Assembly (NCBI RefSeq): GCF_007570835.1
Contig: NZ_SUNC01000002.1
Span: forward strand, 248,001-312,000
Origin: Croceicoccus sediminis
Lineage (GTDB): Bacteria; Pseudomonadota; Alphaproteobacteria; Sphingomonadales; Sphingomonadaceae
Reading direction: 5' to 3'
Length of the DNA: 64,000 nucleotides
In this document: positions 15,825 to 25,175 of the stretch, in pieces
Layout of the letters: every line of letters begins with the position of its first letter
How positions within the stretch are numbered: position 1 is the stretch's first letter
Notes under the pieces: model-generated
Seen by the model: only the letters and a program-made list of their open reading frames with translations
Told to the model about the DNA's origin: nothing
The model's database searches: none
Program-made: the position numbers and the translations under genes

Positions 15825-17879
15825 ATGAACGGCGCCGCGATTAAAGAGGCGGAGCCCAGTTATTGGGCGTTTATCAGTTATTCGCACGCGGACATACCGT
15901 TTGCGACATGGCTCCACCGCGCGCTTGAAACCTATCGCCTGCCCCGACACCTGCAGGACGGCGAGGGGCGGGACCTGCCCCGCCGCCTGTTCCCCGTGTT
16001 CCGCGACCGGCAGGAACTGGAAGCCGCCAACGACCTTGGCGACCGGCTGCGCGAGGCGATTGCCGCGTCGCGCTGTCTTGTCGTCATCTGTTCGCCGCGC
16101 GCGGCGAAATCGCGCTGGGTGGACGAGGAAATCCGGTATTTCCGCACGGTACGGCCCGATGGCGTGGTGCTGGCCGCGATCCTTTCGGGCGAACCGCATG
16201 CCAGCGACATTCCGGGCCGGGAGGACGAAGAATGCCTGCCGCGCGCACTGCGTTTCGCGACCGGACCGGACGGAGAGTTGACCGACACGCGGGTGGAGCC
16301 GCTGGCCGCCGATTTTCGCGAAGGCGGCGACGGCAAGCGGCTGGCCCGGCTGAAGCTGGTTGCCGGGATCATCGGGGTCAAGCTGGACCGGATCGTGCGC
16401 CGCGACGCCCAGCGGCGGCACCGGCGGCTGGCGATATTGGCGGCGGCCTCGGTCCTTGGCATGATCGGTACCAGCCTGCTGGCCTACACCGCCGTGCGCG
16501 CCCGCGACGAGGCGCAGTATCAGCGGGCGCAAGCCGACAGCCTGGTCGAATTCATGATTACCGACCTGAAGCCTCGGCTCGAGAAAGTGGGCCGTCTCGA
16601 CGTGCTCGATTCGGTGGGAGAGCGGGCGCTGTCCTATTACGAGGATCAGGACCAGGACGAACTCGACATCGATGCTCTGGGCCGCAAGGCGCGAGCCCTG
16701 CACCTCGTCGGCGAAGTCGCGAACCTTCGCGGACAGCCCGAACAGGCACGGCGCAGCTTCATCGAGGCGGCGAAAGCGACGGGCGCTGCCTTGCAGGACG
16801 ATCCGGACAACTGGCAGCGCGTTTTCGATCATTCGCAAAGCGAGTTCTGGGTCGGCTACGGCTTTTACGAACAGGCCGACTGGCCCAATGCGGCGGTCCA
16901 CCTTGGCCGCTATCGCGATTTGGGCCGCAAGCTGGTCGCGCTGAAACCCGACGACCCGACCTCGAAGCTGGAGGCGGCTTCGGGCGAGCTCAACCTGGGC
17001 GTCGTCAACCGCGAGATCGGCCGTTTCGGCGATGCGCTCGCCTCTTTCGACGAGGCTGAGCGGCTTTACCGCCTGATCCAACCGCAGGACCGGATGACGC
17101 GGATGTTCATCGTGCAGGCGATTTCGCACGCGGCGACGACGCTGGCCTATGCAGGTGACGAGGTCGCGGCGGAAAAGCGCCGCATCCGCCAGATCCTGCA
17201 GATCGATGCCTACGACGATGGTTCGGACCGCCAGCTCGACCGCTATCGTGCCATCGGGCTCGACCAGCTGGCGGGCCTTCGTTTCGCGCTGGGGCGGATG
17301 AACGAAGGTTGCGCCAGCCTGCAGCTGGCCGACCGACGCTGGCGTGAGCTGATCGCGCTGGACCCCGATAACAAGGCATGGGCGCAGGACCGCGATTTCG
17401 ACCGCGCGCAGATGGCGCTGTGCAAGTGGCGCGCGGGCGGCAAGGGCGAGGCGGCGGCCGATCTTCGCGCCATTTCCGGCAAGATCGCCCACAGCGAGGG
17501 CAACGGCACGGACGAGGCGGACGAATTCTATCTCGTCGCACTGGCCTATGCTGCGGGGCTGGGCGTTGCGGAACCGGCAACGCTCGCTCTCTACGCCAAA
17601 AGGGAATATGCTGGCGACTTCGAGAAGCTGGCGAGCAGCGCCCCGGCCCGCGCGGCGATCCTGATTGCGATCGGCGATGCCGAGAAACCGGGCGGCAAGG
17701 CGCGGCGCAAGGCGTGGGACCGCGCAGGCGAGGTGCTGGCGGCATCGGGCCACCGCACGGTGCTGGAGAGGCTTCAGAAGGATAGGGTGTGTCGCCGCAC
17801 GCGCGGCAAACAGGAATTCTGCTCGGAGGATAGGGCCGGCGTGCCTGCCTCTGCTTTCGGGGGAATATTTGCAGAATAA
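15825..17879 (+). CDS. TIR-domain membrane protein with TPR repeats
   Basis: A 684-residue protein. Residues 12-165 are a TIR domain: it opens YWAFISYSHAD, continues RLFPVFRDRQELEAAND, and has SPRAAKSRWVDEEI, where E101 or E102 falls at the position of the catalytic Glu of NAD-cleaving TIRs. One membrane helix follows (about 201-223, after a run of Arg). The remaining 450 residues are helical TPR-like repeats, rich in Ala, Asp and Arg. By topology the TIR end is probably cytoplasmic. I chose ATG 15825; a TTG at 15789 is in frame, but the added residues are not TIR-like. The small gene at 17898 follows after 18 bases. This could be a defence effector or a scaffold; no ThsA-type partner is adjacent. 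Confidence 0.88.
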   Translation: MNGAAIKEAEPSYWAFISYSHADIPFATWLHRALETYRLPRHLQDGEGRDLPRRLFPVFRDRQELEAANDLGDRLREAIAASRCLVVICSPRAAKSRWVDEEIRYFRTVRPDGVVLAAILSGEPHASDIPGREDEECLPRALRFATGPDGELTDTRVEPLAADFREGGDGKRLARLKLVAGIIGVKLDRIVRRDAQRRHRRLAILAAASVLGMIGTSLLAYTAVRARDEAQYQRAQADSLVEFMITDLKPRLEKVGRLDVLDSVGERALSYYEDQDQDELDIDALGRKARALHLVGEVANLRGQPEQARRSFIEAAKATGAALQDDPDNWQRVFDHSQSEFWVGYGFYEQADWPNAAVHLGRYRDLGRKLVALKPDDPTSKLEAASGELNLGVVNREIGRFGDALASFDEAERLYRLIQPQDRMTRMFIVQAISHAATTLAYAGDEVAAEKRRIRQILQIDAYDDGSDRQLDRYRAIGLDQLAGLRFALGRMNEGCASLQLADRRWRELIALDPDNKAWAQDRDFDRAQMALCKWRAGGKGEAAADLRAISGKIAHSEGNGTDEADEFYLVALAYAAGLGVAEPATLALYAKREYAGDFEKLASSAPARAAILIAIGDAEKPGGKARRKAWDRAGEVLAASGHRTVLERLQKDRVCRRTRGKQEFCSEDRAGVPASAFGGIFAE

Positions 17880-17897
17880 CGCAAAGGAGTGGGGACT

Positions 17898-18302
17898 ATG
17901 GCAAGTCAGAATCTGCCAAATACGGTGAACTTCAAGGTCAACAAGAGCGGGGTGATCGTCGATCATCGCAAGATCACGCCCGATGCGAATGGCATCGTCG
18001 AACTGACCATCGCGCAGGACAACAAGTGGGAGTTCGCCACGAACACCGGCTTCATCCCGGCCGGTTACAGCTCGTGGACTGCCCTGACCGATGCGAGCGG
18101 CACATTTATCGGCGTGCTGGTCGAGGACGGCCAGATCGCTTTCAACGCGCGCACCGGCACATCGGATCAGGACCTGCAGCTCAAGGTTACGTCCAGCGGC
18201 ACCGCAGGCCAGGAATACGAATATGCCGTCCTGCTGCAGTCGACCGACGACAGCGGCACCTTTGCGTTCTGCGATCCGGTGATCGTCGACCGCGGCGGTT
18301 AA
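17898..18302 (+). CDS. Small beta-rich protein downstream of the TIR gene
   Basis: A 134-residue acidic protein that I do not recognise. It has no signal peptide or membrane segment. Alternating hydrophobic and polar residues, and many Thr, Ser, Val, Asp and Gly, suggest a beta sandwich (NFKVNKSGVIVDHRKI, LQLKVTSSGTAGQEYEYAVL, ending CDPVIVDRGG). A strong AAAGGAG lies 8 bases before the ATG, suggesting it is made in larger amounts than the TIR protein. The ATG is 18 bases after the TIR stop, so it is almost certainly in the same message. It may be a ligand-binding partner or regulator of the TIR protein, which is inference. Confidence 0.75.
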   Translation: MASQNLPNTVNFKVNKSGVIVDHRKITPDANGIVELTIAQDNKWEFATNTGFIPAGYSSWTALTDASGTFIGVLVEDGQIAFNARTGTSDQDLQLKVTSSGTAGQEYEYAVLLQSTDDSGTFAFCDPVIVDRGG

Positions 18303-18445
18303 GCGCCGATTCCGGGGCAAATGCAAACGACTCTCAACAGTCGGTTTTCATTGAATCGGTAGCAATGCATCCCTAGGTGAAACCGGACCGGATCGTTCCG
18401 ATTAAGGATCGATCCCTTGGTAGACACCCGGGAGCACGATCTTAC
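18303..18445 (+). promoter_or_regulatory. Regulatory region of the suf operon
   Basis: This 143-base gap precedes the Rrf2 regulator that heads the suf operon. It is the only sizeable gap in the operon and must hold its promoter. Visible structure: GGATCG (18390-18395) and CGATCC (18410-18415) form an inverted repeat, the right half being part of GGATCGATCC. I see no textbook Irr or IscR site. A GGGAG sits 11 bases before the ATG at 18446. Confidence 0.4.
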
Positions 18446-18882
18446 ATGCGGCTTTCCAGCATGGCCGATTACGCCGTCGTGGCGATGCGTGCCGCTGCCC
18501 TTCACTGTGGCGGTGACCGGACCAATGCGTCCGAAATCTCGGAAGAAACCGGCCTGCCGCTGCCCACCGTACAAAAGCTGGTGAGCAGGCTTTCGTCCGC
18601 TGGCCTGCTGCGTTCGGTGCGCGGTGCAGGCGGCGGTTTCCGCCTGGCCCGCCCGGCCGCCGCGATTACCGTGGCCGACATTGTCGAGGCCATCGAAGGC
18701 CCCATCGCGCTGACCCAGTGCTGTGACGAGGATGGCGACTGCGCCATAGAACTGCGCTGCGGCACCCGCGCCCACTGGCCGCAAGTGAACCGGGCCATCC
18801 GCTCTGCGCTTTCCGGCATTTCGCTGGTCGATCTCGCCCACGAGAAAGCGCCGCAAGACATTACCGATCTGGAAGTATCCGC

Positions 18883-18886
<4 letters not shown>
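18446..18886 (+). CDS. Rrf2-family Fe-S regulator of the suf operon
   Basis: A 146-residue DNA-binding protein of the Rrf2/IscR family. The N-terminal winged helix ([46 protein letters not shown]) is followed by Cys93, Cys99 and Cys105 in [14 protein letters not shown], the same C-x5-C-x5-C spacing that holds the 2Fe-2S cluster of IscR. It probably senses Fe-S supply and represses its own operon. I placed the start at 18446 (MRLSSMADY); the frame is open upstream to 18377. The stop overlaps the sufB ATG by four bases. Confidence 0.93.
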
Positions 18887-20393
<1,507 letters not shown>

Positions 20394-20397
<4 letters not shown>

Positions 20398-20933
20398 CCG
20401 AAATGACTGAAAAGAAGACGCTGAAGCTTCGCGAAGCATCGGACGACGCCGAACCCACGATCAAGAAGAAGGGTCGTGGTTGGGAAATTTCCGAATCGCG
20501 CCTCGACGCGCTGCACGATCGTGCGCGCGAGATGCGGCGGCACTCGACCCCTGCGCACAAGGCGCTGGCCGAGAAGTTCGCGAAGGCGGATCTCGGCCGT
20601 CACAAGTTCACCCGCCACGCCGTCGTCGGCAGCGCGATCGTCGATTTCAACTGCCACTCCCTCGGCATGGCGATCGACATCGACGAGGAAGGCGAGGACG
20701 AGGCGTTGGCCAAGCGCCGCGACAAGAGCCTTGAGGCCGTCGGCATCCGCGTCATGCGGATCAAGGCCGACGACATCCTGAACAATATCGACGACGTGTT
20801 GAAGCGCATCACCGCCGGCATGCGGATGCGCATCGCCGACCGCCGCGAGGCGCGGGCCAAGCACTTCGACGAAAAGAAGAACAGCGGGCAGGGCTACAAG
20901 CCCCGCACCTACCGCGGACCGAACAGAGACTAA
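20394..20933 (+). CDS. DUF559-type endonuclease-like protein inside the suf operon
   Basis: A 179-residue basic protein of the DUF559 (Vsr/MTES-like) nuclease fold. The core reads [22 protein letters not shown], then [16 protein letters not shown], then [20 protein letters not shown], paralleling the usual order of the family. The Asp in IVDF is kept, but the Glu normally found in the VVELDG-type motif is Asp here (AIDIDEEG), so nuclease activity is uncertain. Lys- and Arg-rich tails could bind nucleic acid. It sits between sufB and sufC, overlapping sufB by four bases, and so is made with the Fe-S machinery. Its role there is unknown. Confidence 0.85.
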
Positions 20934-20952
20934 CTTGGTAGAAACTGGCACG

Positions 20953-21705
20953 ATGCTGAAAATCGAAAACCTTCACGCCGAAGTCGCCACCGCAGATGGG
21001 GCAAAGCAAATCCTGAACGGGTTGACGCTCGAAGTCGGCGCGGGCGAGGTCCATGCCATCATGGGTCCCAACGGCGCGGGCAAGTCGACGCTGGCCTACG
21101 CGCTGGGCGGACGACCCGGTTACGAGATCACGCAAGGGTCGGTGACGTTCGACGGGAAAGACCTGCTGGACATGGAACCGCACGAACGCGCCGCCGCCGG
21201 CCTGTTCCTCGGCTTTCAGTATCCGGTCGAAATCCCCGGCGTTTCCAACGTCCAGTTCCTGCGCGAGGCCGCCAATGCCCAGCGCAAGGCGCGCGGGGAG
21301 GAACCGCTGACCGGCGGTGAATTCCTGAAGCTTGCCAAGGAAAAGGCCGCGCTGCTGCGCATGGACATGGACATGCTGAAGCGTCCGGTGAACGTCGGTT
21401 TCTCGGGCGGTGAGAAGAAGCGGAACGAGATGGTCCAGATGGGCATCCTCGACCCGAAGTTCGCCATTCTGGACGAGACCGATTCCGGCCTCGACATCGA
21501 TGCCCTGCGCACGGTTGGTGACGGTATCAATTCGATCATGCGCGCAGAGGGCAAGGGCGTGCTGCTCATCACCCACTATCAGCGCCTGCTCGATTACGTG
21601 AAGCCGGACAAGGTGCACATCCTGGCCAAGGGCCGCATCGTGAAGACCGGCGGCCCCGAACTGGCGCTGGAGCTTGAGCGCGAGGGTTATGAGGAGGTCG
21701 TGTGA
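20953..21705 (+). CDS. sufC: Fe-S assembly ATPase SufC
   Basis: ABC-type ATPase of the SufBCD scaffold complex, a soluble protein despite its transporter-like fold. The 250-residue product shows Walker A GPNGAGKST (38-46), the signature FSGGEKKRNEM and Walker B FAILDETDSGLD. I chose the ATG at 20953 (MLKIENLHAE), the usual family start; an upstream in-frame TTG at 20935 would add six residues. The 3' end overlaps sufD by four bases (GTGA). Confidence 0.98.
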   Translation: MLKIENLHAEVATADGAKQILNGLTLEVGAGEVHAIMGPNGAGKSTLAYALGGRPGYEITQGSVTFDGKDLLDMEPHERAAAGLFLGFQYPVEIPGVSNVQFLREAANAQRKARGEEPLTGGEFLKLAKEKAALLRMDMDMLKRPVNVGFSGGEKKRNEMVQMGILDPKFAILDETDSGLDIDALRTVGDGINSIMRAEGKGVLLITHYQRLLDYVKPDKVHILAKGRIVKTGGPELALELEREGYEEVV

Positions 21706-22448
21706 CCGATCTGGCAACACTTCCCACAACGCGTGACGAAGACTGGCGCTATGCCGATGCAGCCGCGCTGGAATCGTCTGACGCCGAAACGCTGACCGGC
21801 TGGACCGAAATCGCGGTTCCTGCGGGCGAAAGCCGCGCCGAAAGCCGCGACGTCACCGGCGTGGAACGCATCCGGGTGCGCGTCGGCAAGAGCGGGAAAT
21901 TCGAACTGTCCGCCGTAAACGCGGCGCCCGGATATGCCCGGCTGGAATGCGAAGTCACGCTGGAAGACGGCGCGCATTTCGAATTCGGCGGCGTCACCAT
22001 CGGCGGCGGCAACGAAACGCGCGAATTCGTGACCCGCTGCATCCATGTTGAGCCCAATGCGACGTCCAACCAGGTCGTGCGCGCGGTTCACTGGGGCAAG
22101 GCGACCGGCAATTTCCTGGGCCGGATCGAGGTCGTGCGCGATGCGCAGAAGACCGACGCGGCTCAGAACTTTCGCGCCATCCTGCTCGAAAAGGGTGCGA
22201 GCGCGAATACCAAGCCGGAACTGGAAATCTTTGCCGACGACGTGAAGTGCGCCCACGGCGCGGCGATCGGCGCGCTGGACCAGATGGCGGGTTTCTACAT
22301 GGCCGCGCGCGGTATTCCGCCCGAGATCGCCCGCAAGCTGCAGGTGCAGGCCTTCGTCGCCGACGCGTTCGAGAATATCGAGGACGAGGCACTGGGCGAA
22401 CGCCTGCTGGAACGCGCGCTGTCGGTTCTGGAAGGTGCGCAGCTGTGA
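21702..22448 (+). CDS. sufD: Fe-S assembly protein SufD (short form)
   Basis: Partner of SufB in the SUF scaffold. The 248-residue product starts with a GTG overlapping the sufC stop. It begins TLPTTRDEDWRYADA and keeps the C-terminal SufBD core (KCAHGAAIGALDQMAGFYMAARG, then ARKLQVQAFVADAFENI). It is much shorter than E. coli SufD (about 420), lacking much of the N-terminal helical region. The short form looks intact because the frame is uninterrupted and both ends are coupled to neighbours. The next gene begins at an overlapping GTG. Confidence 0.92.
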   Translation: MTDLATLPTTRDEDWRYADAAALESSDAETLTGWTEIAVPAGESRAESRDVTGVERIRVRVGKSGKFELSAVNAAPGYARLECEVTLEDGAHFEFGGVTIGGGNETREFVTRCIHVEPNATSNQVVRAVHWGKATGNFLGRIEVVRDAQKTDAAQNFRAILLEKGASANTKPELEIFADDVKCAHGAAIGALDQMAGFYMAARGIPPEIARKLQVQAFVADAFENIEDEALGERLLERALSVLEGAQL

Positions 22449-23656
22449 GCACGCAGACGATCTCTCGCAAAGCGGACTTCCCCGGCATGGTCAATGCCGA
22501 CGGCAGCCCGTGGCACTACCTCGACACCGCCGCGACGGCGCAGAAGCCGCAGGCCGTGGTCGATGCGATGGCGGACGCGCTGGGCCGCGATTACGCGACC
22601 GTGCACCGCGGTGTCTATTCGCGCTCTGCCGAAATGACGCTGGGTTACGAAGCCGCGCGCCGCAAGGTTGCCGGGCTGGTCGGCGGGGCCGAGGACGAGA
22701 TCGTTTTCACCCGCGGCGCGACCGAGGCGATCAATCTTGTTGCTGCAACATGGGGTGCAGCAAACCTGAAGGCGGGTGACCGTGTCCTGCTGTCGGTTCT
22801 GGAGCATCATTCCAACATCGTGCCGTGGCAAATGCTGCGCGACCGCGTCGGGATAGAGATCGACGTCTGCCCGCTGACCGAAGATGGCCGCATCGACATC
22901 GATGCTGCGCAGCAAATGGTTGACGAACGGACGAAACTGATCGCGCTGGCGCACGTGTCCAACGTACTCGGATCGCGTCTGCATACCGCAAAGGCCGCCG
23001 AACTCGCCCGTTCGGTCGGTGCGAAATTGCTGCTGGACGGTTGTCAGGCCGTTCCCCGCACGAAAGTCGACGTTAAATCGCTCGACTGCGACTTCTACGT
23101 CTTTTCCGCGCACAAGATCTACGGGCCAACAGGTATCGGCGCGCTCTGGGCGAAGAAAGATATCCTCGACGCCATGCCCCCCTATCAGGGCGGTGGCGCG
23201 ATGATCGACCGGGTGACGTTTGCAAAGACCACATGGGCCGACGCCCCGCAGCGGTTCGAGGCGGGCACTCCCGCCATTACCGAGGCGATCGCCTTTGCCG
23301 CCGCCGTCGATTACGTCGAGGGTATCGGCATCGAACAGATCGCGCGGCACGAGGACGAGCTTTGCCGCAAGGCGCGCAGCGAGCTGGCGAAGATCAATTC
23401 GCTGCGGCTGTTCGGGCCGGACGACAGCGCGGGCATCGTCAGCTTTCAGCTGGGCGACATTCACCCGCATGACCTTGGCACCATTCTGGACGAGGAAAAC
23501 GTCGCGATCCGTGCCGGGCACCACTGCGCCCAGCCGCTGATGGACCACCTTGGCGTTCCCGCCACGGCCCGGGCCAGCTTTGGCCTCTATTCCGACGAAG
23601 ACGATATCGCCGCGCTGATCCGCGGCATCGAACGTACGATGAGGATCTTCGGATGA
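22445..23656 (+). CDS. sufS: Cysteine desulfurase SufS
   Basis: PLP enzyme that removes sulfur from cysteine for Fe-S assembly. The 403-residue product has the PLP-binding Lys224 in SAHKIYGPTG and the active Cys361 in RAGHHCAQPLM, both typical of group II desulfurases. Other blocks are YLDTAATAQKP, HRGVYSRSAEMTLGYE and EHHSNIVPWQ. The start is the GTG at 22445, overlapping the sufD stop (GTGA); the longer frame upstream reads through sufD. No sufE gene is in this operon, so its sulfur acceptor must be encoded elsewhere, or the acceptor differs. Confidence 0.97.
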   Translation: MSTQTISRKADFPGMVNADGSPWHYLDTAATAQKPQAVVDAMADALGRDYATVHRGVYSRSAEMTLGYEAARRKVAGLVGGAEDEIVFTRGATEAINLVAATWGAANLKAGDRVLLSVLEHHSNIVPWQMLRDRVGIEIDVCPLTEDGRIDIDAAQQMVDERTKLIALAHVSNVLGSRLHTAKAAELARSVGAKLLLDGCQAVPRTKVDVKSLDCDFYVFSAHKIYGPTGIGALWAKKDILDAMPPYQGGGAMIDRVTFAKTTWADAPQRFEAGTPAITEAIAFAAAVDYVEGIGIEQIARHEDELCRKARSELAKINSLRLFGPDDSAGIVSFQLGDIHPHDLGTILDEENVAIRAGHHCAQPLMDHLGVPATARASFGLYSDEDDIAALIRGIERTMRIFG

Positions 23657-24186
23657 CCCCCGAAAACGACGAAACCAACACCCCCGACCGTGTCCTGGCC
23701 CCGTCCCCGACGGAAGGCCCGCTGAGCGAGGAAGTGAGCAGCGTGGAAGTCCCGCGCCGCGCCCGCGTTCAGGACCTTGCCGACGACACGGAAACGGCCA
23801 GCGAAAAGCTGGAACGCAAGAAGGACTATCTCGACGGTTTCCTGAAGGAAAAGCCGGCAGGCGTTGCGGGTAACGAACCGGGCGGCGACCTTTATGAAAG
23901 CGTCATCACCGCGCTGAAGGAAATCTACGACCCGGAAATCCCGGTGAACATCTACGATCTCGGCCTGATCTACGGCGTCGAGATCGACGACAACAGCCGC
24001 GCGGTCGTCACCATGACGCTGACCACGCCGCACTGCCCGGTCGCCGAATCGATGCCGGGCGAAGTCGAACTGCGCGTCGGCGCGGTGCCGGGCGTGGGCG
24101 ATGCCGAAGTGAACCTCATCTGGGACCCGCCGTGGGACCCCCAGAAGATGAGCGACGAGGCCAAGCTCGAACTCGGAATGTTGTGA
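23653..24186 (+). CDS. sufT: SUF system protein SufT (DUF59/MIP18 family)
   Basis: Fe-S maturation factor of the DUF59 family. In the 177-residue product, residues 80-177 hold the domain: LYESVITALKEIYDPEIPVN, IYDLGLIYGVEID, TTPHCPVAESMPGEV and LIWDPPWDPQKMS. The Cys in PHCP is the conserved one linked to cluster handling. About 75 extra N-terminal residues are acidic and Pro-rich and probably disordered. The start is ATGA-coupled to sufS and the stop overlaps the GNAT gene, in the order expected for SUF operons of this group. Confidence 0.94.
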   Translation: MTPENDETNTPDRVLAPSPTEGPLSEEVSSVEVPRRARVQDLADDTETASEKLERKKDYLDGFLKEKPAGVAGNEPGGDLYESVITALKEIYDPEIPVNIYDLGLIYGVEIDDNSRAVVTMTLTTPHCPVAESMPGEVELRVGAVPGVGDAEVNLIWDPPWDPQKMSDEAKLELGML

Positions 24187-24683
24187 GCGCGTCTAACGCC
24201 TCGACCCTGGCCATCGCCCTGGCCGATTACCGCGATCCGGCGGACGGCGCGGCGCTCGTCGCGCTGCTCGATGCCTATGCGCGCGACCCTATGGGCGGCG
24301 GCGAACCGCTTTCGCCCAAGGTACGCGATGGCCTGCCGGCTGCGCTGGCCGAACAGCCGGGCGCATTTACCCTGATCGCGCGTGAAGACGGTGAACCGGC
24401 GGGCCTTGCCAACTGTTTCACCGGATTTTCGACTTTCGCCTGCGCGCCTCTGGTCAACATTCATGACTTGGCAGTCCTACCCGAACATCGGGGCAAGGGC
24501 CTTGGCCGGGCTTTGATGCGCGCCGTCGCCACAGAGGCGAGAAAGCGCGGCGCATGCAAGATCACGTTGGAGGTCCTGTCGGGCAACGAAGGGGCAAAAG
24601 CGCTCTACGCCAGCGAGGGCTTTGCGACGTATGCCCTTGATCCGGCGATGGGCAGTGCCCAATTCTGGGAAAAGAAATTATGA
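24183..24683 (+). CDS. GNAT-family N-acetyltransferase within the suf operon
   Basis: A 166-residue acetyltransferase. The acetyl-CoA site is LAVLPEHRGKGLGRALM, followed by ACKITLEVLSGNEGAKALY and a C-terminal strand. The substrate is not predictable; small amines, amino acids or protein termini are all possible. It starts at a GTG overlapping the sufT stop (GTGA), and its end overlaps sufA by four bases, so it is embedded in the operon. No link between acetylation and Fe-S assembly is established, so the linkage is worth noting. Confidence 0.88.
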   Translation: MSASNASTLAIALADYRDPADGAALVALLDAYARDPMGGGEPLSPKVRDGLPAALAEQPGAFTLIAREDGEPAGLANCFTGFSTFACAPLVNIHDLAVLPEHRGKGLGRALMRAVATEARKRGACKITLEVLSGNEGAKALYASEGFATYALDPAMGSAQFWEKKL

Positions 24684-25039
24684 CCGACACGAAAACCCGC
24701 CCCGCCCCCAAGGCCGCTGTCACGCTGACGCCCAGCGCGGAGCAGCGCATTGCCGACCTCATGGCCAAGGCGCCGGAAGGGGCGATCGGCGTGAAGCTGT
24801 CGACCCCGCGTCGCGGCTGTTCCGGCCTTGCCTATTCGGTCGACTACGTGGACGAGGCGAACGCCTTTGACGAACGGATCGAAACACCGGGCGGCCTGTT
24901 CTTCATCGACGGTGCCAGCGTGCTTTACCTCATCGGCAGCACGATGGACTGGGTCGAGGACGACTTTCAGGCAGGCTTCGTGTTCAACAATCCCAACGCC
25001 ACCGGATCGTGCGGCTGCGGGGAAAGTTTCACCGTATAA
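24680..25039 (+). CDS. sufA: A-type Fe-S carrier protein (SufA/HesB family)
   Basis: Carrier that receives Fe-S clusters from SufBCD and passes them to target proteins. The 119-residue product has the three invariant Cys: Cys47 in RRGCSGLAY and Cys111/Cys113 in GSCGCGESF. The ATGA overlap with the GNAT gene makes it the last cistron of the suf operon. The family member could equally be called IscA or ErpA-like; the operon position favours SufA. A palindromic element follows 42 bases after the stop. Confidence 0.95.
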   Translation: MTDTKTRPAPKAAVTLTPSAEQRIADLMAKAPEGAIGVKLSTPRRGCSGLAYSVDYVDEANAFDERIETPGGLFFIDGASVLYLIGSTMDWVEDDFQAGFVFNNPNATGSCGCGESFTV

Positions 25040-25080
25040 ATCCGCCCATGCGGGCCTGCGGCCGGCGTTTCGGTCTGCTT

Positions 25081-25115
25081 CCGGTGCTCACGTACTGAGG
25101 TACGCTGCGCTCCGG
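25081..25115. repeat. Palindromic intergenic element after the suf operon
   Basis: CCGGTGCTCACGTAC (25081-25095) and the matching right half (25100-25115) form an imperfect hairpin with perfect CGTAC/GTACG inner arms, a TGAG loop and CCGG at both ends. It has the look of a dispersed REP-like element, and hairpins of similar sequence are familiar from other GC-rich proteobacteria. It could also end suf transcription. Only one copy was seen in this window. Confidence 0.5.
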
Positions 25116-25175
25116 GTCTGCCCAAACCACCGGCCTCGGCACCGCCTGACCGAATTTCTACGGCAAAACTTGCAT

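Noticed and set aside
13458-18302. A complete Thoeris or CBASS defence system
   Set aside because: No ThsA-type SIR2-SLOG effector and no CD-NTase gene are present; only domain-level similarity supports a defence idea.
15747-18326. An 859-codon open frame on the minus strand across the TIR gene and its neighbour
   Set aside because: It mirrors the plus-strand TIR gene in a GC-rich region, shows no family motifs, and the plus strand has clear TIR, membrane and TPR features plus a good ribosome binding site for the next gene.
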